Positions 23,741 through 28,627 of a DNA stretch of 28,627 nt are shown here, one piece after another. The notes under the pieces were generated by a model, which was given only the letters and a program-made list of their open reading frames with translations, was not told where the DNA came from and did not search any database. Numbering within the stretch: the first letter of the stretch is position 1; each line of letters begins with the position of its first letter. This DNA comes from Chloroflexota bacterium (GTDB lineage Bacteria; Chloroflexota; Ktedonobacteria; Ktedonobacterales; Ktedonobacteraceae): contig CADDZH010000068.1 in NCBI GenBank assembly GCA_902812455.1, positions 1 through 28,627 on the forward strand, read 5' to 3'. The position numbers and the translations under genes are program-made.

Positions 23741-24606
23741 CGTGTTCTCTCTGGTTTTAGGACGAAGTCGTAGTCCACCCTGTAAAAAGGGGCGGTAACG
23801 TGGTAGCGAGCGGCTTCTTCTTGCGAATCGTGCCGCACAAAATCGACGATCAGCGAATCCTTGGTGCCAAAGACAGCATCCGAATCGAGATAGGGGTCTC
23901 CCTTGACGAACAGGTGCGTGGTGACCGGCACAAACCCTTCTGCTGAGATGATCAAGTGGATATGGGCCGGGCGGAAAGGATGGCGCCCCAAAGCGCGCAG
24001 CAATTGCCCAACCGGTCCATCATCTGGGATAGGATAGGAGACCGGCTTAATGCCGGTGAAGTAGTAGCGGCCTTCGCTATCGGTGCGGAACTTGCCACGC
24101 AAGTTCATATCGGGCTGCTCAGGGTCCTGCTGCTCATACAGGCCGTTCTCGTCCGTTTCCCAGACATCGAGCAGGGCGCCAGGGATGGGCGTTCCATCGA
24201 TGGAAAGCACCCGCCCGCTCATTACGAGCGGCTCGCCCCGGCCATCCTTGCTGATGGATGCTCCTAAAGGCAATTCCGGCGCTCCTTCCCGGTAGAATGG
24301 GCCGAGGACTGTACTCTCAGTTGCCCCATCAGGCAAGCGGTGATTGATGGCATCGACCAGCATCGAGACGCCGGTGACGTCTGAGAGCAGGATAAATTCC
24401 TGGCGCTTCTCATCGCACAGTTGGCCTGTTCTCGTCAGGAACTGGATCCCCAGCGCCCATTCTTCCTGGGTAAGCTCAACCTCGCGGATAAAAGCGTGCA
24501 GGTGGGAGATGAGGCTGGTCATCACCTGCTTCAATCTGGGATTGGGCGTGTGCGCCAGGCTCTCCAACACATTCTGGGTAATCTGTTCTTCTGTGTTGTT
24601 GCTCAT
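23737..24606 (-). CDS. Intradiol ring-cleavage dioxygenase (catechol 1,2-dioxygenase type)
   Basis: 289 residues. A helical N-terminal dimer domain (about 15-95) is followed by the intradiol beta-sandwich. The Fe(III) ligands are all present: Tyr157 (DENGLYEQQ), Tyr191 (PVSYPIPDDGPVG), His215 and His217 (HPFRPAHIHLII). ESTVLGPFYREGAPELPLG and GALLDVWETDENG are family hallmarks. It cleaves catechol or hydroxyquinol between the hydroxyls to muconate-type acids. ATG at 24604-24606 is preferred over a GTG at 24615 because GAGGGT is then at a workable distance. It starts 13 bases behind yggX and overlaps the next gene by 4. Confidence 0.9.
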   Translation of the reverse strand: MSNNTEEQITQNVLESLAHTPNPRLKQVMTSLISHLHAFIREVELTQEEWALGIQFLTRTGQLCDEKRQEFILLSDVTGVSMLVDAINHRLPDGATESTVLGPFYREGAPELPLGASISKDGRGEPLVMSGRVLSIDGTPIPGALLDVWETDENGLYEQQDPEQPDMNLRGKFRTDSEGRYYFTGIKPVSYPIPDDGPVGQLLRALGRHPFRPAHIHLIISAEGFVPVTTHLFVKGDPYLDSDAVFGTKDSLIVDFVRHDSQEEAARYHVTAPFYRVDYDFVLKPERTR

Positions 24607-24619
24607 GGCAGTCACACCC

Positions 24620-24958
24620 TCATTTCTTGCGAGGTGCTCCGCCTCCGCCCTTACTGCTCGCTCCGCCTTTGGCTCCGGCGCCTACGCCAGCTTCTTCGGG
24701 TATCCAGCCTTCCGGCATTTTGGCCTCTTCGCCGAAGAAAAACTCTTCCATTTGCTCGCGCAGGAATTTGCGAGCCTCGGGGTCAGCCATATTCAACCCA
24801 TAGTGATTAATAATGAGCGTGCTCTGGGCCGGCCACATATCCCAGGCCTCTTTAGACACGTGCTCGTATATACGCTGGCCTAGCTCCCCAGGAAATGGCG
24901 GTTTGTCCAGTCCCGGGAGTTCGCGTCCAAGTTTGACACATTGAACCATTCGTGGCAT
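24620..24958 (-). CDS. yggX: Fe(II)-trafficking / oxidative damage protection protein YggX
   Basis: 112 residues. The first ~80 follow YggX closely: a conserved Cys7 (MPRMVQCVKLG), PPFPGELGQRIYEHVSKEAW, LIINHYGLNMADPEARKFL and EQMEEFFFGE. YggX binds or shields Fe(II) and protects iron enzymes from oxidation; Cys7 is its key residue in enteric bacteria. A ~25-residue Gly/Ala/Ser/Lys tail (GAGAKGGASSKGGGGAPRKK), absent from the ~90-residue enterobacterial protein, follows. First gene of the dioxygenase cluster, where it could supply or protect iron of the two dioxygenases. AGGGAG precedes the ATG. Confidence 0.9.
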   Translation of the reverse strand: MPRMVQCVKLGRELPGLDKPPFPGELGQRIYEHVSKEAWDMWPAQSTLIINHYGLNMADPEARKFLREQMEEFFFGEEAKMPEGWIPEEAGVGAGAKGGASSKGGGGAPRKK

Positions 24959-24979
24959 GATAAAACTCCCTGATGTAGC

Positions 24980-25008
24980 TTGAATGCCTTTCTCTCTACA
25001 GAGATACT
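24980..25008 (+). promoter_or_regulatory. Promoter for formyltransferase-like gene
   Basis: TTGAAT (24980-24985), a 17-base spacer and GATACT (25003-25008); each hexamer matches consensus at 4 of 6. A start near 25015 leaves a 23-base leader, which rules in the ATG at 25038 and rules out the upstream one at 24984. Confidence 0.45.
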
Positions 25009-25021
25009 ACAAGATAGAGAG
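24992..25021. promoter_or_regulatory. Inverted repeat centred on two overlapping -10 elements
   Basis: CTCTCTA (24992-24998) and TAGAGAG (25015-25021) form a perfect 7-bp inverted repeat with a 16-base gap. Its centre, between 25006 and 25007, is the centre of the -10 of the leftward promoter and within that of the rightward one. It is a candidate operator for joint control. Confidence 0.4.
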
Positions 25022-25032
25022 GTTTCTGTCAA
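25004..25032 (-). promoter_or_regulatory. Promoter of the yggX-dioxygenase cluster
   Basis: Read leftward: a perfect TTGACA (25027-25032), a 17-base spacer and TAGTAT (25004-25009). The yggX ATG is about 40 bases beyond the expected start. Its -10 is the same base pairs as the -10 of the rightward promoter. Confidence 0.6.
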
Positions 25033-25037
25033 ATAAG

Positions 25038-25970
25038 ATGAAGCGCCAGCCGCGTGTGCTCTTCTTTGGAATGCCTGGGAATTTTTCACTGCCCTGCCTG
25101 CAAGCTTTATGGCAGGAGGGTATCGAGGTTTGCGCCCTCGTTATACCTGCTTCCCCAGATTACAGAACCGGTAAGCCTGCCATTGCCCGCAAAGAAGCGC
25201 CCAACCTGGCAAGGCCAATGCTGCCTGTATTGAATGCATCTCTACAGATGGATATTGTCCAGCTTGCCTGGCAGCGGGGCATACCCGTGCTGGAGGTTGA
25301 ACGCATGAGCGATCCAGTGGTCATCTCTACCCTTGTCTCCTATGAGCCGGATATGATCTGTGTTGCCTGCTTTCCCCTGCGCATCCCGCGCACTATCCTG
25401 GAGATCCCGGCCCTTGGTTGCCTCGATGTTCACCCATCGCTGCTGCCCGATAATCGCGGGCCTGTTCCGCTGTTCTGGACGTTCCGGCGTGGCGACAGGC
25501 AAACAGGGGTGAGCATTCATCTGATGGAAGACAAGATGGATGCAGGGGATATCCTCGCGCAGGTCGATATCCCGGTACCGGAGGGTATAAGCTACGACCA
25601 GCTAGAAGCCCGATGCGCTGCGCGTGGGGGTGAATTGCTGGCTCAAACGGTGTGGGAACTGTACGAAGGGCGGGCAGTGCGTGTGCCCCAAGACGAGACA
25701 CGAAGCAGCTATTACCCATTCCCCACAGATGAGGATTTTATTGTACCCGTTGCAGAATGGGATGCCGCTCATGTCTACAACTTCATTTGCGGGCTGGCAG
25801 GCTGGGGGCAGCCAATCAAATTACAACTCAGTACTGGCTTGTTGGAGGTTCAAAGGGCTATTTCCTATAGCCATGAGGGCATAGATATTGGTACTCAGGA
25901 AGTCTATCCCTCACATGAGGGGAGGCTAGAGGTACCATGCAGAACAGGGTGGGTGGAAATCCAAAAATAA
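25038..25970 (+). CDS. Formyltransferase-like protein (Fmt family) with Asn-to-Asp change
   Basis: 310 residues. The formyl_trans_N core is clear: RVLFFGMPGNFSLPCLQALW, PDMICVACFPLRIP, GCLDVHPSLLPDNRGPVPLFW and KMDAGDIL. In Fmt, ArnA and PurN relatives the catalytic triad is Asn-His-Asp; here His132 and Asp168 are kept but the Asn position is Asp130. The C-terminal part (about 215-310) is short and resembles the Fmt_C barrel. Not likely the housekeeping fmt; a sugar or other amine formylase, hydrolase or inactive form is possible. The ATG at 25038 is chosen by promoter position and because the beta strand then starts at once. It is divergent from yggX and its stop is 11 bases from the response regulator stop. 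Confidence 0.8.
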   Translation: MKRQPRVLFFGMPGNFSLPCLQALWQEGIEVCALVIPASPDYRTGKPAIARKEAPNLARPMLPVLNASLQMDIVQLAWQRGIPVLEVERMSDPVVISTLVSYEPDMICVACFPLRIPRTILEIPALGCLDVHPSLLPDNRGPVPLFWTFRRGDRQTGVSIHLMEDKMDAGDILAQVDIPVPEGISYDQLEARCAARGGELLAQTVWELYEGRAVRVPQDETRSSYYPFPTDEDFIVPVAEWDAAHVYNFICGLAGWGQPIKLQLSTGLLEVQRAISYSHEGIDIGTQEVYPSHEGRLEVPCRTGWVEIQK

Positions 25971-25981
25971 GAGGGACAAAT

Positions 25982-26398
25982 CTATCCCAGCAGCTTCTCG
26001 ATGGTATGCAGGAGGTCGTCGAGTTCAAGAGGCTTGTGCATAGCAACGATATGGCGTTTTTCGATTTCTCGCCTAGGCAGGCGAGCACTGATTACGATAG
26101 CCGGTACATCTTCTAGCTCTTTTGTCTCATGTAAACGGTCGTAAAGCTCTATGCCATCTATTTTGGGTAGTTGATAATCCAGGATGAAGAGGCTTGGCTT
26201 GATACTTTCCACAGCCTTGAGCGCCTCATCGCCATCTGTTACCAGTAGCGCATGATAGGGAGTTTCCTGTGAAATAGCCTGGACGAGGAATGTACCGATC
26301 CCAGTATCATCCTCTACTACCAGAATAGTTTTGATTGGGTCGCTTTCTTCTTTTGCATCCTTTCTCTCGTGCTCGGACCTGGGTTTATCCTTCGTCAT
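25982..26398 (-). CDS. Stand-alone response regulator receiver protein
   Basis: 138 residues: a charged ~25-residue lead, then one receiver domain. TILVVEDDTGIG gives the acidic pair, LFILDYQLPKIDG the phospho-acceptor Asp, AIVISA the Ser/Thr switch position and MHKPLELDDL the conserved Lys-Pro. There is no output domain, so it acts through protein contacts (CheY/Spo0F-like). The ATG at 26396-26398 has GGAG 8 bases upstream. It is the third gene of a run with the stress protein and pump, but an internal promoter lies before it. No histidine kinase is nearby. Confidence 0.9.
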   Translation of the reverse strand: MTKDKPRSEHERKDAKEESDPIKTILVVEDDTGIGTFLVQAISQETPYHALLVTDGDEALKAVESIKPSLFILDYQLPKIDGIELYDRLHETKELEDVPAIVISARLPRREIEKRHIVAMHKPLELDDLLHTIEKLLG

Positions 26399-26417
26399 AT
26401 ATTTGCTCCAATATTTC

Positions 26418-26492
26418 ACGCCTCAGCAATTTCGGCGTGCACCAAATTTGAATTCAGAGGGAATTATAGCACCGGTCGTCAAGCTGAGGCGT
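26418..26492. repeat. 10-bp inverted repeat around the response-regulator promoter
   Basis: ACGCCTCAGC (26418-26427) and GCTGAGGCGT (26483-26492) are perfect complements with a 55-base loop that contains the extended -10. The right arm covers the last codons and stop of the stress-protein gene. Confidence 0.5.
26463..26471 (-). promoter_or_regulatory. Extended -10 promoter for the response regulator
   Basis: Read leftward, TGCTATAAT is a perfect TGnTATAAT; no good -35. It is the same nine bases as the promoter at 14192-14200. The response regulator ATG is about 60 bases beyond. Confidence 0.5.
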
Positions 26493-26952
26493 TCGCTTGC
26501 TGGCGAACGAGGAGCACCGGGCAGGGAGCGTGATCGAGCACGAAGCGAGCGACATGTCCAACTGATTTTGGTCCCAATAATGGGCCGGTATGATGCGGGG
26601 AGCGAGAGCAGATCACAATCAAATCCGCGTTCCATTCTGCGGCGCAATTGATGATCTCGCGTTCGGGTTTTCCCGTTCTCCTCAGAAGTTCTGCACCCGG
26701 CAGGTAGCGGCTGCCTTCTTCCAGGATATCCTGCGCGACAGCCAGTTCTGCGTGTTCCACTTGCTCTTTGCGTAGTGGGGCCAGGCCAGGGCCGCGCAGG
26801 TAGCGCTCGCGCTGTCGCTCCAGCTCTCCATGAGGGCCAGTATCGATTACATAGACCAATCCAGGAGTGAGAGCATCATCACGAAGCATTGTGGATATGG
26901 CTCTGCTGATCTGCTCGATATTGGTTCCATCCAGGCAGCACAGTACTCGCAT
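26479..26952 (-). CDS. Universal stress protein (UspA family)
   Basis: 157 residues, one Usp domain: MRVLCCLDGTN at the start with the ATP-loop Asp, GLVYVIDTGPHGE, REIINCAAEWNADLIVICSRSPHH, then LGPKSVGHVARFVLDHAPCPVLLV. The ATP-binding type normally reads G-2x-G-9x-G-S/T; here the sequence is GPLLGPKSVGHVARFVLDHA, partly kept, so ATP binding is uncertain. AGGAGG precedes the ATG, and the pump gene stop is 9 bases upstream, so they are co-transcribed. Confidence 0.88.
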   Translation of the reverse strand: MRVLCCLDGTNIEQISRAISTMLRDDALTPGLVYVIDTGPHGELERQRERYLRGPGLAPLRKEQVEHAELAVAQDILEEGSRYLPGAELLRRTGKPEREIINCAAEWNADLIVICSRSPHHTGPLLGPKSVGHVARFVLDHAPCPVLLVRQQANASA

Positions 26953-26961
26953 AGATTCCTC

Positions 26962-28272
26962 CTATACTAACAACAGCCAGATCATGAAGGCTCCCGCCAG
27001 GAGCATGATCGGCGTTACCAGTATACCAATTTTGAAATAATCCAGGCTTGATACATCAAGATTGCGCCGCCGGAGGATCAGCAGCCAGAGCATGGTAGCA
27101 AGGGATCCAACGGTGGTCAGGTTCGGCCCGAGGTCACAGCCGAAGATCGTTGCTGCGATAAAGCCCAGGCGAGCAGCAGGTGAGATGTGCTGCACGCTCG
27201 AAAGAGCAGAGCGGAGTACGATAGCCATGGGCAGGTTGTTGATGACATTTGTTCCTACAGCGGCTCCCAGCGTGCCTATCATCACGGCACCAAAGCTGCT
27301 CCCGCCCGACAAAGAGAGGAGCAGTTGCCCGAACCGGGTGGTCAGGCCTGTACTTTCCAGGGCTCGCACGACGATGAACATACCGGCGATAAAGCCAAAA
27401 ATTGACCAGGAAATTTGTTTCCCTAGCTCTGGAACCTTGATTTGTTTCCAGGCTAAGGCACCGATGAAAAGCAGAAAGGCTCCGGCAAGCGCTACAAGGG
27501 AGAGCGGGAACTGGATTGCGGCAGCAAGAACGTATGCAACCGCTATAACCAGCAGGACGATGCAAGTATAGCGGAAGTACGCGAGGTGCTTGATTGCTTC
27601 TGTGGCAGGAGGTAGCCGTTTGGCGTCGAAGCTTCCCGTGATCTGCTTGCGGTAGAGCAGGAAAAAGAAGGCGATGTTAATACTGATGACCAGCAGGCTG
27701 GGAAGCAGGAGCAGGCGCAGGAATATCCACAGGTTGAGCTGGAAGCGCGCCAGCACGATGATGTTGATTGGATTGCTGACCGGCAGCAGGAACGAGGCTG
27801 TATCCGCGATAAAGGTGCAGGCAAACAGGAAGGGGAGCACAGGCAGGCGCAGGCGTGTAACCAGCGTGTAGACAATGGGCGTCAGGATCAAGGCCGTTGC
27901 ATCATTGGAAAGGATCATCGAGATCAGGCTGCCCAGCAAGAACGTGTTGAGAAGGAGTCGCCGGGAGCTCCCGCCTGCCAGGCGCATGGCCTGCGCCGCC
28001 AGCCAGTCGAAGAATCCTGCTGTTTCTGCCAGCGCGGCTATGGTCATCATGCCAAGAAAAAAGAGGAAAATATTCCAATCATTAACAAGTGTGACGAGCG
28101 CGTCCAGCGGTCTAATCAGGCCGAGGATGAGAAGTAGACATGCTCCTGCCAGGGCGATCAAAGCCTCGTTCCATTGAAATGGCCGGATCATGATGCCGAT
28201 CAGCGTACACGCGGCAATGACGACAATGAGCAGCGTTGTCGCCAGCGCAGGCAGGTGAAAAAAGTCGAGCAT
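26962..28272 (-). CDS. ArsB-like ion transporter (arsenical pump / NhaD superfamily)
   Basis: 436 residues with about 11 hydrophobic segments. Two inverted halves carry the ArsB signatures: LSNDATALILTPIV and IADTASFLLPVSNPINIIV in the first, VGTNVINNLPMAIV and FGCDLGPNLTTVGSLATMLW in the second. The match to ArsB is good, so an As(III) or Sb(III) efflux pump driven by proton motive force is likely, but no arsR, arsC or arsA gene is in the window and other anion/Na+ roles are possible. No clear ribosome site lies before the ATG. It is followed by the stress protein 9 bases on, an unusual partner for an arsenic pump. Confidence 0.85.
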   Translation of the reverse strand: MLDFFHLPALATTLLIVVIAACTLIGIMIRPFQWNEALIALAGACLLLILGLIRPLDALVTLVNDWNIFLFFLGMMTIAALAETAGFFDWLAAQAMRLAGGSSRRLLLNTFLLGSLISMILSNDATALILTPIVYTLVTRLRLPVLPFLFACTFIADTASFLLPVSNPINIIVLARFQLNLWIFLRLLLLPSLLVISINIAFFFLLYRKQITGSFDAKRLPPATEAIKHLAYFRYTCIVLLVIAVAYVLAAAIQFPLSLVALAGAFLLFIGALAWKQIKVPELGKQISWSIFGFIAGMFIVVRALESTGLTTRFGQLLLSLSGGSSFGAVMIGTLGAAVGTNVINNLPMAIVLRSALSSVQHISPAARLGFIAATIFGCDLGPNLTTVGSLATMLWLLILRRRNLDVSSLDYFKIGILVTPIMLLAGAFMIWLLLV

Positions 28273-28305
28273 GGGCCAGTTGTTGTTCTATAACACGTCT
28301 GCTTA

Positions 28306-28478
28306 CTAATCTGAGTTCAAGTGAGTCTCAATGGCTGTTTCTTCCCTGACCTTCTCAGCGAGGTACATTTTCATCAGCGATTGGTAAGGAACATCTTTTT
28401 TATTTGCCAATGTCTTGAGTGCAGCAATCAAAGACTCCGGTAAACGAGATTATTGAAGTCAAGCACCCCATCCTCCAT
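28306..28478 (-). pseudogene. Frameshifted CopG/BrnA-like antitoxin remnant
   Basis: In one frame 47 codons run from 28449 to a stop at 28306: SRLPESLIAALKTLANKKD, then VPYQSLMKMYLAEKVREE. This is the ribbon-helix-helix core typical of CopG/BrnA antitoxins (R-LPE-L, VPYQSL-KM-L-E-V). An in-frame TAA lies directly before SRLPE. The other frame, from an ATG at 28476-28478, gives MEDGVLDFNN and then goes out of frame, which looks like the true N-terminus with a one-base shift. No toxin gene is visible next to it. Confidence 0.6.
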
Positions 28479-28495
28479 AAAAGCTAGTGTATATA

Positions 28496-28524
28496 TTGAT
28501 ACAATACGTTTCTCTGATTGTCAA
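28496..28524 (-). promoter_or_regulatory. Sigma-A-type promoter upstream of the antitoxin remnant and ArsB-like gene
   Basis: Read leftward: a perfect TTGACA (28519-28524), a 17-base spacer and TATCAA (28496-28501). It would transcribe the antitoxin remnant and then the ArsB-like, stress protein and perhaps response regulator genes. Confidence 0.5.
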
Positions 28525-28570
28525 GGAAGCAAGCCATGTTATAGATGATTTGGAGATAAGCATGGGCAGC

Positions 28571-28627
28571 CTAAGGTTGACCGAGGGTCAGAAAGAGTGC
28601 CAGGGCGGCGGCAAACATGACGACGGC
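28571..28627 (-). CDS. C-terminal end of a probable membrane protein
   Basis: The last 18 residues before the TAG at 28571-28573 are AVVMFAAALALFLTLGQP, a hydrophobic helix of the kind that ends MFS-type transporters. Only this end is in the window, so the call rests on hydrophobicity alone. Confidence 0.4.
   Translation of the reverse strand, partial: AVVMFAAALALFLTLGQP

Larger units (their letters stand above)
28273..28627. other. Last 355 bases: antitoxin remnant, promoter and gene end
   Basis: Contains, from left to right on the minus strand, the arsB-like leader, a broken antitoxin gene (28306-28478), a promoter (28496-28524) and the last 19 codons of another gene (28571-28627). Nothing else is seen. 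Confidence 0.5.

Noticed and set aside
25038..25970. Housekeeping methionyl-tRNA formyltransferase (fmt)
   Set aside because: The catalytic Asn is Asp, the C-terminal domain is weakly kept, and no def or other translation gene is next to it.

Overview
The window looks like a piece of chromosome from a spore-forming, soil-type Chloroflexota of the Ktedonobacteria kind. This is an inference. It rests on the mix of LLM-type flavin oxidoreductases, SRPBCC and VOC proteins, GerMN-type lipoproteins and a zinc-ribbon/Pro-Thr-rich membrane protein, on clear AGGAGG-type ribosome binding sites, and on many short palindromic intergenic repeats. No plasmid, phage or intact insertion sequence is visible, and I found no tRNA or rRNA gene.

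Layout. 1-5.9 kb, all minus strand: the start of purA (cut by the window edge), a zinc-ribbon membrane protein followed 12 bases later by a membrane-anchored spermidine-synthase-like protein, a JAMM metalloprotease-like gene, and a HAD hydrolase coupled to a LURP-one-like gene. 6.2-12.2 kb: a SAM methyltransferase, an LLM oxidoreductase, a small protein translationally coupled to an ATP-grasp ligase, an M20 peptidase and two unrecognised genes. 12.4-17.7 kb: an SRPBCC membrane-tailed protein, a second LLM oxidoreductase with a textbook terminator, an APH(6)-type antibiotic kinase gene with a long leader holding two tiny ORFs, a small lipoprotein, a broken Uma2-family gene, a repeat-filled AT-rich stretch with a CRP-like site, and a GerMN-like lipoprotein. 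17.7-20.1 kb: acetyl-CoA synthetase (acs) behind a long untranslated leader.

20.4-25.0 kb, minus strand, is the most system-like part. In transcription order it holds an Fe-trafficking YggX homologue, an intradiol dioxygenase, a winged-helix protein, an extradiol (catechol 2,3-type) dioxygenase and a short MetE-like zinc methyltransferase. The ATGA overlap and short gaps suggest one transcript, driven by a promoter that shares its -10 region with a divergent promoter for a formyltransferase-like gene (25.0-26.0 kb). A 7-bp inverted repeat is centred exactly on the shared -10. I infer an uncharacterised aromatic (catechol-like) catabolic cassette with its own iron-handling protein. 26.0-28.6 kb: an ArsB-like pump, a universal stress protein and a lone response regulator on the minus strand, then a frameshifted antitoxin remnant and the end of a membrane protein gene.

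Two families of short repeats recur. One is built on CGAT(A/C)AATCGG half-palindromes, with sites near 4.6, 13.2 and 16.5-16.8 kb. The other is a ~110-base hairpin element at 9.85 and 20.28 kb whose stem shows a compensatory base-pair change. Several copies end in the same CCCTACAG tail, which suggests a common REP-like origin.
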